From: an uncultured Lachnospiraceae bacterium
GTDB taxonomy: Bacteria > Bacillota_A > Clostridia > Lachnospirales > Lachnospiraceae
Direction of reading: 5' to 3'
Assembly (NCBI GenBank): GCA_900553635.1
Contig: USDU01000065.1
Location: 1 to 11,305, forward strand
DNA: 11,305 bases
Positions 1 to 7,018 of the stretch are shown piece by piece. Within the stretch, counting starts at the first letter, position 1, and the number at the start of each line of letters is the position of its first letter. A model generated the notes under the pieces. That model had not been told where the DNA came from and searched no databases. It worked only from the letters and a program-made list of their open reading frames with translations. A program made the position numbers and the translations under genes.

Positions 1-283
1 GTGGAATTTTAAAGAGGATTTTCCGGAGGAGAAGAAAGAGGCCCTGGCAAAAGAGGCGGACGCGCGTCTGAAAGCGCTGGTGGGACAGATTAAAGGCCTG
101 ACCTTCGCGGAAATGAAGCTAAACAGGCTTCCAGGAAGCAATCGGGAACTGCTGTTGATATCCGATGTGGAGACCGCGGAGGACCTGGCGGCCTATCAGG
201 TACATCCGCTTCACGTGGCGGTAGCGACCGAGATTATCAAACCGGCTACCTGTGATCGGGCATGCTTCGATTATGAACTGTAA
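1..283 (+). CDS. Dabb (stress-responsive A/B barrel) domain protein, 5' truncated
   Basis: The reading frame is open from base 2 (W-N-F-K...) to the TAA at 281-283, so this is the last 93 codons of a gene that starts just outside the window. The visible protein begins with WNFKEDFPEE, followed by an Ala/Lys/Glu-rich helix, the GQIKGL turn, a beta-strand region (RELLLISDVET) and the AYQVHPLHVAV helix. This pattern is typical of the small (about 100 residue) Dabb ferredoxin-like barrel proteins, so probably fewer than ten residues are missing. A GTG at 80 could be read as a start, but homologous sequence continues upstream of it. Family members are mostly of unknown function and no catalytic residues can be named. 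No terminator is visible before the nfnA promoter. The family call is from overall pattern, not a search. Confidence 0.8.
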   Translation, partial: WNFKEDFPEEKKEALAKEADARLKALVGQIKGLTFAEMKLNRLPGSNRELLLISDVETAEDLAAYQVHPLHVAVATEIIKPATCDRACFDYEL

Positions 284-320
284 AACTTCCGGATTACATG
301 CGCTGAAAATGAATTAACAG

Positions 321-349
321 TTGAAATCTTCGGAAAATTGCATTATTAT
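321..349 (+). promoter_or_regulatory. Predicted sigma-A promoter for nfnAB
   Basis: A TTGAAA box at 321-326 and a TATTAT box at 344-349 are separated by exactly 17 bases, matching the vegetative consensus at 9 of 12 positions. Transcription would start near 356, giving a leader of about 88 bases before nfnA. It lies in the only sizeable gap upstream of the operon, which supports the call. Confidence 0.7.
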
Positions 350-369
350 ATTAAAGATGAGTTAGATTT

Positions 370-418
370 GGCCGTGGGAAGCGATTCCGACGGCCCTTAA
401 GCGGGTTTTAAAATTCGC
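370..418 (+). promoter_or_regulatory. Structured nfnAB leader: two consecutive hairpins
   Basis: The first hairpin (370-395) pairs GGCCGT at 370-375 with ACGGCC at 390-395 and, across one G/G mismatch, GGAA at 377-380 with TTCC at 385-388. It is capped by GCGA, a GNRA-type tetraloop. The second (401-418) pairs GCGGGTT with AATTCGC (two G-U pairs) around a TTAA loop. Neither is followed by a run of T, so they are not a normal intrinsic terminator. The ribosome binding site at 433-438 follows closely. It could be a structured cis-regulatory leader or a stability element; no known riboswitch class was recognised. Confidence 0.45.
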
Positions 419-443
419 AAGATTATACTCCAGGAGGAAACGT

Positions 444-1328
444 ATGTTCAAGATTGTAAAAGCAGAGCAGCTCTCTGCAAATGTTTACAAGAAAGTTGTC
501 CTCGCTCCGAGAGTGGCAGCTTCTTGTCAGCCGGGACAGTTCATTATCGTAAGACTGGATGAGACGGGGGAGCGTATTCCGCTGACCATCTGTGATTATG
601 ACAGAGAAGCCGGAACTGTTACCATCGTATTCCAGCCCATCGGCGTATCTACCAGCAAGATGGTAGACCTGAAAGAGGGAGATTATTTCCTTGACTTCGT
701 AGGACCGCTGGGACGTCCGTCCGAGCTGGTTACCGACGACTTAGAAGAAGTAAAGAAGAAGAAGGTCATCTTCATTGCAGGCGGCGTAGGTACTGCTCCG
801 GTATACCCGCAGGCAAAATGGCTGCATGAGCATGGCATAGAGTGCGATATCATCATCGGCGCCCGTTCCAAGGACATCCTGATCATGGAAGAGGAAATGA
901 GCAAGGTCGGCAACCTGTATCTGTGTACCGACGACGGAAGCTACGGCTTCAAGGGCGTAGGTACCGCTATGCTGGAGAAGCTGGTAAGCGAGGGCCATCA
1001 CTACGATCTGTGTGTAGCCATCGGACCGATGATCATGATGAAATTCGCCTGTCTGACCACGAAGAAGCTGGGCATCCCGACTATCGTCAGCATGAACCCG
1101 ATCATGGTAGACGGAACCGGTATGTGCGGAGCCTGTCGTGTGGTAGTAGGCGACGAGGTCAAGTTCGCCTGTGTAGACGGACCGGAGTTCGACGGCCACA
1201 AGATTGATTTCGATCAGGCGATGAAGCGTGCAGCTATGTACAAGACAGAAGAAGGCCGCCGCATGCTTGCATACAAGGAAGGAAAGACACATCACGGCGG
1301 ATGTGGAAATTGCGGAGGTGACAAGTAA
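444..1328 (+). CDS. nfnA: NfnA: NADH-dependent reduced ferredoxin:NADP+ oxidoreductase, alpha subunit
   Basis: This 294-residue protein is the FAD and [2Fe-2S] subunit of the electron-bifurcating NfnAB transhydrogenase, a cytosolic complex that couples NADH and reduced ferredoxin to NADP+ reduction. The N-terminal part is a ferredoxin-reductase-type FAD barrel (PGQFIIVRL, RIPLTICDYD). The nucleotide-binding part starts at GGVGTAPVYP (about residue 113). The C-terminal cluster site has C228, C231 and C243 in MCGACRVVVGDEVKFACVDG. D223 just upstream is the likely fourth ligand, as in characterised NfnA. The ATG at 444 is preceded by AGGAGGA at 432-438. The gene overlaps nfnB by one base (TAATG), indicating translational coupling. 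The last 14 residues form an unusual His/Cys/Gly-rich tail (H283, H284, C287, C290). Related pyrK and sulfide dehydrogenase subunits share this fold, but the partner gene points to NfnA. Confidence 0.92.
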   Translation: MFKIVKAEQLSANVYKKVVLAPRVAASCQPGQFIIVRLDETGERIPLTICDYDREAGTVTIVFQPIGVSTSKMVDLKEGDYFLDFVGPLGRPSELVTDDLEEVKKKKVIFIAGGVGTAPVYPQAKWLHEHGIECDIIIGARSKDILIMEEEMSKVGNLYLCTDDGSYGFKGVGTAMLEKLVSEGHHYDLCVAIGPMIMMKFACLTTKKLGIPTIVSMNPIMVDGTGMCGACRVVVGDEVKFACVDGPEFDGHKIDFDQAMKRAAMYKTEEGRRMLAYKEGKTHHGGCGNCGGDK

Positions 1329-2716
1329 TGGCTGACGTATTAAAGAAGGTTCCGGTAAGAGAGCAGGATCCGAAGGTTCGTGCTACGAATTTCGATGAGG
1401 TCTGCCTTGGCTACAATAAGGACGAGGCAGTAGAAGAGGCACAGAGATGTCTCGGATGTAAGAAAGCAAAATGTATGGAAGGCTGCCCGGTACAGATTCA
1501 TATTCCGGATTTCATCGGCGCAGTAAAGGAAGGCGACTTTGCAAAAGCATACAGCGTAATCAGCGAGTCTTCCGCACTTCCGGCTATCTGCGGACGTGTA
1601 TGTCCCCAGGAGAGCCAGTGTGAGGGACGCTGCATCCGCGGTATCAAGGGCGAGGCAGTTTCCATCGGTAAGCTGGAGCGTTTTGTAGCCGACTGGGCGA
1701 GAGAGCAGGGCATCAAGCCGGCAGCTCCCGCAGAGAAGAATGGCAAGAAGGTTGCGGTCATCGGTTCCGGTCCTGCAGGTCTGACCTGCGCTGGCGACCT
1801 GGCAAAGCTGGGTTATGACGTAACTATTTTTGAGGCGCTGCATAAAGCAGGCGGCGTTCTGGTATACGGTATTCCGGAGTTCCGTCTTCCGAAGGACGGC
1901 GTCGTACTTCCGGAGGTAGAGAATGTAAAATCTCTCGGCGTTAAGATCGAGACTGACGTTATCATCGGAAAGTCTGTAACCATCGACGAGCTGATGGAGA
2001 ATGAAGGCTTTGACGCTGTATTTATCGGATCCGGCGCAGGACTTCCGAAGTTTATGGGTATCCCGGGCGAGACAGCCTGCGGCGTATTCTCCGCAAACGA
2101 GTTCCTGACCAGAAATAACCTGATGAAGGCTTTTGACGAGAATTATGATACCCCGATCTTCCACGGCAAGAAGGTTGCTGTAGTCGGCGGCGGTAACGTG
2201 GCCATGGACGCTGCCCGTACGGCACTGCGTCTGGGCGCTGAGGTACATATCATCTACCGTCGTTCCGAGGAAGAGCTCCCGGCACGTAAGGAAGAAGTAC
2301 ATCACGCAAAAGAAGAGGGCATCATCTTTGATCTGCTGACCAACCCGGTAGAGATTCTCGAGGATGAGAATGACTGGGTAAAGGGTATCCGCTGCGTTCG
2401 CATGGAGCTTGGCGAGCCGGATGCTTCCGGAAGAAGACGCCCGGTAGAGGTAGAGGGATCTGAATTCGATATCGACGTCGATACCGTTATCATGTCTCTG
2501 GGAACCTCCCCGAACCCGCTGATTTCCTCTACGACCAAGGGTCTGGAAATCAATAAGAGAAAATGTATCGTTGCTGCAGAGGATACAGGAGCTACCTCCA
2601 AGGCCGGCGTATTCGCAGGCGGAGACGCTGTAACAGGCGCTGCTACCGTTATCTTGGCAATGGGCGCAGGAAAAGAGGCTGCAAAGGGCATCCACGAGTA
2701 CCTGAGCCAGAAATAA
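1328..2716 (+). CDS. nfnB: NfnB (GltA-like): NADPH-binding flavoprotein subunit of NfnAB
   Basis: This 462-residue protein matches the homotetrameric NADPH-dependent glutamate synthase small-subunit family. Next to nfnA it is best read as NfnB, the subunit carrying two [4Fe-4S] clusters and the bifurcating FAD and binding NADPH. Cluster cysteines are seen at C41, C44, C49, C53 and C88, C92, C98, C102. The FAD-binding GSGPAGL motif lies near residue 147 and the NAD(P)-binding GGGNVAMDAAR motif near residue 286. A further AGVFAGGDAVTGAATVILAM FAD-contact motif lies near the C-terminus. Length is normal for the family. Its ATG shares one base with the nfnA stop codon. Codon choice (frequent GTA, CGT and AAG) resembles that of a highly expressed gene. 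If it acted alone it could be annotated gltA, but there is no glutamate synthase large subunit here. Confidence 0.92.
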   Translation: MADVLKKVPVREQDPKVRATNFDEVCLGYNKDEAVEEAQRCLGCKKAKCMEGCPVQIHIPDFIGAVKEGDFAKAYSVISESSALPAICGRVCPQESQCEGRCIRGIKGEAVSIGKLERFVADWAREQGIKPAAPAEKNGKKVAVIGSGPAGLTCAGDLAKLGYDVTIFEALHKAGGVLVYGIPEFRLPKDGVVLPEVENVKSLGVKIETDVIIGKSVTIDELMENEGFDAVFIGSGAGLPKFMGIPGETACGVFSANEFLTRNNLMKAFDENYDTPIFHGKKVAVVGGGNVAMDAARTALRLGAEVHIIYRRSEEELPARKEEVHHAKEEGIIFDLLTNPVEILEDENDWVKGIRCVRMELGEPDASGRRRPVEVEGSEFDIDVDTVIMSLGTSPNPLISSTTKGLEINKRKCIVAAEDTGATSKAGVFAGGDAVTGAATVILAMGAGKEAAKGIHEYLSQK

Positions 2717-2736
2717 ATCGCACATCATGTGAATCC

Positions 2737-2777
2737 AAAGTCGTATCACAGAAAATCTCTGTGGTACGACTTTTTTT
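2737..2777 (+). terminator. Intrinsic terminator of nfnAB
   Basis: A 16-base-pair stem joins 2737-2752 to 2758-2773 with one T-G wobble and a 5-base loop, and it runs into seven T residues at 2771-2777. It begins 20 bases after the nfnB stop codon. Confidence 0.9.
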
Positions 2778-2788
2778 GGGGAAGCTTC

Positions 2789-2817
2789 TTGCCAACCCCG
2801 GGTAGCTCTGGTAAGAT
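2789..2817 (+). promoter_or_regulatory. Predicted sigma-A promoter for the MBL-rlmH operon
   Basis: TTGCCA at 2789-2794 and TAAGAT at 2812-2817 are 17 bases apart, with TG at 2809-2810 forming an extended -10 element. It lies directly after the nfnAB terminator and about 50 bases before the MBL gene start. Confidence 0.65.
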
Positions 2818-2866
2818 AAAAAAGATTTTATGAAAGAATATTTTACAGAAAAGAGAGGAATTCCCT

Positions 2867-3667
2867 ATGAAACTTACAATTCTCGGAACCGGCAGTGCGC
2901 TGGTGACGGAATGTTACAATACCTGTTATGTTTTAACCAGTGAAGAAGGCCATTTTCTGGTGGACGGAGGAGGCGGCAGTGAAATCCTGGCAAGACTGAA
3001 GCGGGCAGGGATTGACGTCAACGACATTCACCATATTTTTGTGACCCACAAGCATATCGATCATGTGATGGGAATTATCTGGATGCTGCGCGTGATCTGT
3101 CAGAATATGAACGCCGGAAAGTATCAGGGAGAGGCTTATATCTACGCCCATCAGGAACTGACGGAAATGCTTCGGACCCTGGCGGAGATGCTGCTGAACC
3201 AAAAAGAGACGAAGCTCATCGGCGACCGGGTACATCTAGTTCCCGTGTCCGACGGTGAGCAGAAGAAGATTCTGGGACACACCTACACCTTCTTTGATAT
3301 CGGATCCACCAAGGCAAAGCAGTACGGTTACATGTGTGATCTGGGGGACGGTCGAAAACTGACCTGCTGCGGTGACGAGCCCTACAATGAGAAAGAGGAG
3401 CAGTATGCCGCCGGAAGCGACTGGCTTCTCCATGAGGCCTTCTGTCTGGACGGACAGGCTGACATCTTCCGGCCCTATGAAAAGCATCATTCTACGGTAA
3501 AGGACGCCTGCGAGCTGGCAGAGCGCCTGCATGTGAAAAATCTGGTGTTGTACCATACGGAGGATAAGAATATCGCCCGTCGCCAGGAGCTGTACCGGAC
3601 GGAGGGAGAAACCTATTTTACCGGAAACCTTCTGATTCCGGAGGATATGGATGTGATTGAATTATGA
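2867..3667 (+). CDS. MBL-fold (metallo-beta-lactamase superfamily) hydrolase, RNase Z-like
   Basis: This 266-residue cytosolic protein begins with the [11 protein letters not shown] strand of the ribonuclease Z-like branch. It carries the metal motif HxHxDH as H61, H63, D65 and H66 (THKHIDH). Later metal or active-site segments include a CCGDEPYN stretch, an LLHEAFC strand and LVLYHTED near the end. The fold implies a one- or two-zinc phosphodiesterase or related hydrolase; the substrate cannot be told. It lacks an obvious long tRNA-binding exosite arm, so assigning it as RNase Z itself is not justified. It also differs from WalJ, the MBL protein encoded near rlmH in Bacillus. The ATG has GAGAGGA upstream at 2853-2859. 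Its TGA overlaps the rlmH ATG by four bases (ATGA), so the two are translated together. Confidence 0.82.
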   Translation: MKLTILGTGSALVTECYNTCYVLTSEEGHFLVDGGGGSEILARLKRAGIDVNDIHHIFVTHKHIDHVMGIIWMLRVICQNMNAGKYQGEAYIYAHQELTEMLRTLAEMLLNQKETKLIGDRVHLVPVSDGEQKKILGHTYTFFDIGSTKAKQYGYMCDLGDGRKLTCCGDEPYNEKEEQYAAGSDWLLHEAFCLDGQADIFRPYEKHHSTVKDACELAERLHVKNLVLYHTEDKNIARRQELYRTEGETYFTGNLLIPEDMDVIEL

Positions 3668-4143
3668 AAATAACCTGTGTCGTAGTGGGCAAAATAAAAG
3701 AGAAATATTTTACGGACGCCATCAAGGAATATTCTAAGCGCCTGAGCCGCTACTGCAAGCTGGAAATTGTGGAACTGGCGGATGAAAAGACGCCGGATGG
3801 AGCCAGCGAGGCGGAAGAGGTGGCCATCCGGGAAAAAGAAGGCGAGAGGATCTTAAAAGCCCTGAAGGACGATGCCTACGTGATTGCCCTGGCTATCGAG
3901 GGAAAGATGCTGGATTCCGTGGAGCTGTCCCAAAAGATTGATCGTCTGGGCGTAAGTGGCACCAGCCACATTGCCTTTGTCATCGGCGGATCTCTGGGCC
4001 TGGCCCCTGCGGTCATGAAGCGGGCGGACTATGCACTCAGCTTTTCCCGTATGACATTTCCGCATCAGCTGATGCGGGTGGTATTGCTTGAACAACTCTA
4101 CCGAAGCTATCGGATTCTGAAAAATGAACCCTATCACAAATAA
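3664..4143 (+). CDS. rlmH: RlmH: 23S rRNA (pseudouridine-1915 N3)-methyltransferase
   Basis: The 159-residue product is a full-length RlmH of the SPOUT methyltransferase family, a cytosolic dimer that methylates pseudouridine 1915 in helix 69 of 23S rRNA using S-adenosylmethionine. Diagnostic segments are the N-terminal [13 protein letters not shown] strand-helix, the [11 protein letters not shown] strand and the knot-forming FVIGGSLGL loop. The C-terminal [23 protein letters not shown] follows, with the invariant end YHK. The ATG lies inside the last codons of the MBL gene (ATGA overlap). It ends 16 bases before a shared bidirectional terminator. Confidence 0.97.
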   Translation: MKITCVVVGKIKEKYFTDAIKEYSKRLSRYCKLEIVELADEKTPDGASEAEEVAIREKEGERILKALKDDAYVIALAIEGKMLDSVELSQKIDRLGVSGTSHIAFVIGGSLGLAPAVMKRADYALSFSRMTFPHQLMRVVLLEQLYRSYRILKNEPYHK

Positions 4144-4152
4144 GAGGCAGAA

Positions 4153-4203
4153 AAAGGACTGACATATGAGTAAACATAAAGCTTATTCATATGTCACTCC
4201 TTT
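4153..4203. terminator. Bidirectional terminator between rlmH and the convergent symporter gene
   Basis: A 14-pair stem (4160-4173 with 4183-4196, one G-T pair, 9-base loop) is flanked by a further AAAGGA (4153-4158) to TCCTTT (4198-4203) pairing after one mismatch. On the + strand it follows rlmH and runs into TCCTTTGTATTT. On the - strand it follows the symporter gene stop and runs into TCCTTTTT, so it can serve both convergent genes. Confidence 0.8.
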
Positions 4204-4223
4204 GTATTTCAGAGACATATTAT

Positions 4224-5633
4224 TTACAGTGTCTTATCATGCCGATGATTTTGCTCGTAATCCTTCAGGCTTTCAATGACCTTCGGAGACAGCGGAATCA
4301 GCGCCATCATATTGAAGATGGTCATGAGACCAATGCCGATATCGCCCAAATCCCAGACGAAGGTGTAGGCGGCCAGGCCGCCGATGAAAAGCATTACCAG
4401 AGCCAGAACCTTGTAGAGCGTCTGGGCGCTCCAGTTGTCGCCGAACAGATAGGCCACATTGGAACGGGCATAAAAGAGGATGCCGATAAAAGTGGAGAAG
4501 CTGAACAGCCACAGGATTACGGCAACAAAGATCACGCCTGCCTCACCGATGTGGTACCGCATGGCTGTCTGTAAAAGATCCATGCCCTGGAGCCCATCGG
4601 TCAGAGATGCGGGAGTCAGCAGCATAATCAAAGCTGAGCAGCTGCAAATAAGAAGGGTGTCGATAAAAACGCCCAGCGCCTGCAGAAGGCCTTCCTTGGC
4701 CGGATGACTGATGTCCGCAGCCGCAGCCGCACAGGGAGCGGAACCGCTTCCGGCCTCATTAGAGAAAAGACCGCGCTTGATTCCGTTCATAATGACCGCA
4801 CCCATACCGCCGGCAGCCGCCTGGCGAAGGCCAAAGGCTTCCTGGAAAATCCGCGCGAACACAGCCGGAACCTGTCCGATATGTTTGAAAATAATAAAAA
4901 GGGTCAGGAAGAAATACAGGCCTGCCATAACCGGAACAACCACATCAAGCACCTTCACCGTGGCATTTTTCCGAAGAACGATGAAGGCTGCCACCAGTAC
5001 CAATACGATGGTAGTGTACAGCGGCGGAATATGAAAGGCGTTCCGGAAAGCCGAGGATACGGAATTACCGATAACCTGGCTGATGCCGCACCAGCAGAGA
5101 AGACCGGAGAGGGCAAAGAGTATCGCAATAATGGAACGCTTTTTCCTGCTGCCAGGTTTCACAAAGAGTGCGTGGATATAGTAAGCCGGACCGCCCCGGA
5201 AGCCGCCGTAGAGCGGATCCCGCTGCTTATAAATCTGTGCCAGCGTCGCCTCCGCAAAGGCAGTGGCAGAACCAAGAAGCGCCATCACCCACATCCAGAA
5301 GATGGCTCCCGGGCCGCCGGCAGAGATGGCAGCGACCACACCGATAAGATTGCCCATGCCCACCCGGGTGGCTGTGGAGACGATCAGGGCCTGCAGGCCG
5401 GAGATACCGTCCCGATGCTCGGGATTACGCTTTTCAATAGAGACACGCAGCATTTCCGGGAAAAGCCGGAAGGGAAGGAAGCGGGTGCGCAGAGTGAAAT
5501 AAATCGCCGTGGGAACCAGAAGCAGTACCAGGAGGGAAAGCCCCAGGGAACTGCCGCCGGGCAGCGGAATGGTGATCAGATCGCCCCAGAGAAAATTATA
5601 AACAAGATGGATCAGATTCATAAAGTGGATCAT
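4224..5633 (-). CDS. Alanine/glycine:cation symporter (AGCS family, AlsT/DagA-like)
   Basis: This 469-residue, highly hydrophobic membrane protein belongs to the AGCS sodium(or proton):amino-acid symporters, which import L- or D-alanine and glycine. About ten to eleven membrane segments are apparent. Family landmarks are TRVGMGNLIGV followed by AISAGGPGAIFWMW, then YGGFRGGPAYYIH, and NEAGSGSAPCAAAAA in the second half. The length is normal. The ATG at 5633 is preceded on the - strand by GGGAG with a 9-base spacer; the next in-frame ATG, four codons in, has no such site. It is a single-gene unit, convergent with rlmH and divergent from the carboxypeptidase gene, and ends in a shared terminator. 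Substrate preference (alanine versus glycine, L versus D) and coupling ion cannot be read from sequence. Confidence 0.93.
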   Translation of the reverse strand: MIHFMNLIHLVYNFLWGDLITIPLPGGSSLGLSLLVLLLVPTAIYFTLRTRFLPFRLFPEMLRVSIEKRNPEHRDGISGLQALIVSTATRVGMGNLIGVVAAISAGGPGAIFWMWVMALLGSATAFAEATLAQIYKQRDPLYGGFRGGPAYYIHALFVKPGSRKKRSIIAILFALSGLLCWCGISQVIGNSVSSAFRNAFHIPPLYTTIVLVLVAAFIVLRKNATVKVLDVVVPVMAGLYFFLTLFIIFKHIGQVPAVFARIFQEAFGLRQAAAGGMGAVIMNGIKRGLFSNEAGSGSAPCAAAAADISHPAKEGLLQALGVFIDTLLICSCSALIMLLTPASLTDGLQGMDLLQTAMRYHIGEAGVIFVAVILWLFSFSTFIGILFYARSNVAYLFGDNWSAQTLYKVLALVMLFIGGLAAYTFVWDLGDIGIGLMTIFNMMALIPLSPKVIESLKDYEQNHRHDKTL

Positions 5634-5665
5634 GGTTGTAGTCTCCCTTTTTATTCTTGCTTTTT

Positions 5666-5694
5666 AGTATACCTTATATTCTATGGTTTGTATA
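5666..5694 (-). promoter_or_regulatory. Predicted promoter of the alanine symporter gene
   Basis: On the - strand, TATACA (5694-5689) and TATACT (5671-5666) are 17 bases apart, matching the sigma-A consensus at 9 of 12 positions. Transcription would start near 5659, leaving a leader of about 25 bases with the GGGAG site. Its -35 box directly abuts the -35 box of the divergent carboxypeptidase promoter. Confidence 0.5.
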
Positions 5695-5723
5695 TTGAAA
5701 CCGAAAAAAAATTCTGGTAGAAT
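5695..5723 (+). promoter_or_regulatory. Predicted sigma-A promoter of the carboxypeptidase gene
   Basis: TTGAAA at 5695-5700 and TAGAAT at 5718-5723 are 17 bases apart, with TG at 5715-5716 as an extended -10 element. The resulting leader, roughly 5730-5790, is A-rich and shows no hairpin. Confidence 0.7.
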
Positions 5724-5778
5724 AACGAAGAAACAAAACAAACATAATAAATACAAAAATTGATAATATATGTAAAAT

Positions 5779-5784
5779 GGGAGG
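5779..5784 (+). promoter_or_regulatory. Ribosome binding site that fixes the GTG start at 5791
   Basis: GGGAGG at 5779-5784 sits six bases before the GTG at 5791. No ATG with a comparable site lies nearby in this frame, so the GTG start is favoured. Confidence 0.75.
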
Positions 5785-5790
5785 TTCCCA

Positions 5791-6912
5791 GTGGGTACAT
5801 TAGAAGAAAATGATGAGGCATGGGAGCGCGAGCGCGCCAGAAGACGGGCAGAACGACGCAGGAGAAGACAGCGGGAGGCCAGAATAAAAAGAGCTATAGT
5901 TCTTACGGCCATGGGACTTTTCCTGTTCCTTGTGCTGGTTCTTGGCTCAATAACTGTAAAGCATATGACAAAGAAAGCGGCTGCCGGCGCGACGGAAACG
6001 GCGTATCTGGCTATGCGGACGAAAATTGAGGCGTCGATTCCCGCGGGGACTTCGGACGGAACAGATTCGGCAGAGACGGTTTCCTCTTATGCTGTGTCCG
6101 GCGACTATACCATCAGCGGATTGGACGGTGCTTCCTATCTGGGCAGCGACGAGGTGACCAGCACCCGGGCTCTTCTGGTGGACGCGGATAACCGCACGGT
6201 CCTGTATCAGCGGGGCGCAGGCGATCGGATCAGTCCGGCGTCTATGACGAAAGTGCTGACGCTTCTGGTAGCAGTAGAGCATGTGTCGAATCTGGACGAC
6301 ACCTTTACGATTACCCGGGAAATCACAGATTACAGCTATTCCCACGATTGCAGTGCCGTGGGCTTTGATGAAAATGAGACCGTGACGGTGAGAGATCTGC
6401 TATACGGAACTATTCTGCCGTCCGGCGGCGACGCGGCGGCCGGACTGGCCTATTATGTATCCGGATCCCTGGACGGCTTTGTGGAGTTGATGAACCAGAA
6501 GCTGCAGGAGCTGGGAATCTCCGGCAGTGCCCATTTCACCAACTGCGTAGGGCTTTACGACGACAATCATTACTGTACTTTATATGATCTGGCGGTCATT
6601 ATGACTGCGGCCATGGACAACCCGCTTTGCAGCGAAATTCTGAACGCCCGTACCTACACCACATCCGCCACGGAGCAGCATCCGGACGGTATTATCATTT
6701 CCAACTGGTTCCTGCGGCGGATTGAGGATAAGGACACCCACGGAGAAATCATCGGCGCGAAGACTGGCTATGTAGTACAGTCCGGCAACTGCGCGGTGAG
6801 CGTAAGCCGTTCGAACAGTGGACGCCGGTATATCTGCGTGACTGCGGACGCCCACAGCGCCTGGCGCTGCATTTACGACCATGTGGCGGTTTACCAGAAT
6901 TATACGGAGTAA
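5791..6912 (+). CDS. D-alanyl-D-alanine carboxypeptidase-like protein (peptidase S11), membrane anchored
   Basis: The 373-residue protein has an Arg-rich cytoplasmic N-terminus (13 Arg between residues 13 and 34), one membrane segment at about 35-56 and a linker. An S11 penicillin-binding domain follows, starting near RALLVDADNRTVLYQ. It should act outside the membrane, removing the terminal D-Ala from peptidoglycan pentapeptides. The nucleophile motif SxxK is S151-M-T-K154 and the KTG triad is K324-T-G326. The middle SxN motif reads S211-G-G213, with Gly where family members normally have Asn. Conserved HFTN..GLYDDNHYCTLYDLA matches the usual TNP.GL...H.ST..DLA block in modified form. No C-terminal PBP5_C-type domain is present. 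It has its own promoter and is divergent from an alanine symporter. S11 membership is firm; activity on D-Ala-D-Ala is less certain because of the SGG variant. Confidence 0.88.
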   Translation: MGTLEENDEAWERERARRRAERRRRRQREARIKRAIVLTAMGLFLFLVLVLGSITVKHMTKKAAAGATETAYLAMRTKIEASIPAGTSDGTDSAETVSSYAVSGDYTISGLDGASYLGSDEVTSTRALLVDADNRTVLYQRGAGDRISPASMTKVLTLLVAVEHVSNLDDTFTITREITDYSYSHDCSAVGFDENETVTVRDLLYGTILPSGGDAAAGLAYYVSGSLDGFVELMNQKLQELGISGSAHFTNCVGLYDDNHYCTLYDLAVIMTAAMDNPLCSEILNARTYTTSATEQHPDGIIISNWFLRRIEDKDTHGEIIGAKTGYVVQSGNCAVSVSRSNSGRRYICVTADAHSAWRCIYDHVAVYQNYTE

Positions 6913-6944
6913 ACAGGGAATTCACGAATTAGCGCAATAAAGCA

Positions 6945-6973
6945 TTGACTATTTGAAAGCATAAAATTATAAT
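6945..6973 (+). promoter_or_regulatory. Near-consensus sigma-A promoter of the C39-like/ddh operon
   Basis: TTGACT at 6945-6950 and TATAAT at 6968-6973 are 17 bases apart, matching the consensus at 11 of 12 positions. This is the strongest promoter match in the window. The predicted start is near 6980, exactly at the base of the hairpin at 6979-7018. Confidence 0.8.
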
Positions 6974-6978
6974 AGGAA

Positions 6979-7018
6979 AAGAAATGAGGGCACAGAAAAC
7001 GATGTGCTCTTATTTCTT
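6979..7018 (+). terminator. Terminator-like hairpin at the start of the C39-like/ddh transcript
   Basis: Bases 6979-6994 pair with 7003-7018 over 16 pairs (two G-T wobbles) around an 8-base loop. The upper stem (GGGCACA with TGTGCTC) is GC-richer and the 3' arm continues as TTATTTCTT, mirrored by AAGAAAT on the 5' side. That is the usual layout of a bidirectional intrinsic terminator. It could end the carboxypeptidase transcript 66 bases past its stop, act as an attenuator for the next operon, or cap and stabilise that mRNA's 5' end. Confidence 0.6.

Noticed and set aside
80..283. A separate small gene starting at GTG 80
   Set aside because: The same frame is open and Dabb-like from base 2, so the GTG is internal to a gene cut by the window edge.
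288..335. Imperfect inverted repeat TTCCG ... CGGAA around the nfnA -35 region
   Set aside because: The arms are five bases long, about 38 bases apart, and fit a random match in this sequence.
370..395. Hairpin as an intrinsic terminator of the Dabb gene
   Set aside because: It lies downstream of the nfnA promoter and is followed by CTTAAG rather than a T tract.
1340..2749. A 469-codon open frame on the - strand opposite nfnB
   Set aside because: Its translation is Cys/Leu-rich without recognisable domains. The + strand carries a full NfnB with all cofactor motifs, so this is a composition shadow.
4704..5720. A 338-codon + strand open frame opposite the alanine symporter gene
   Set aside because: The - strand encodes a complete AGCS transporter with family motifs. 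The + frame is Arg/Gly/His-rich, lacks a known domain and runs through the divergent promoter region.
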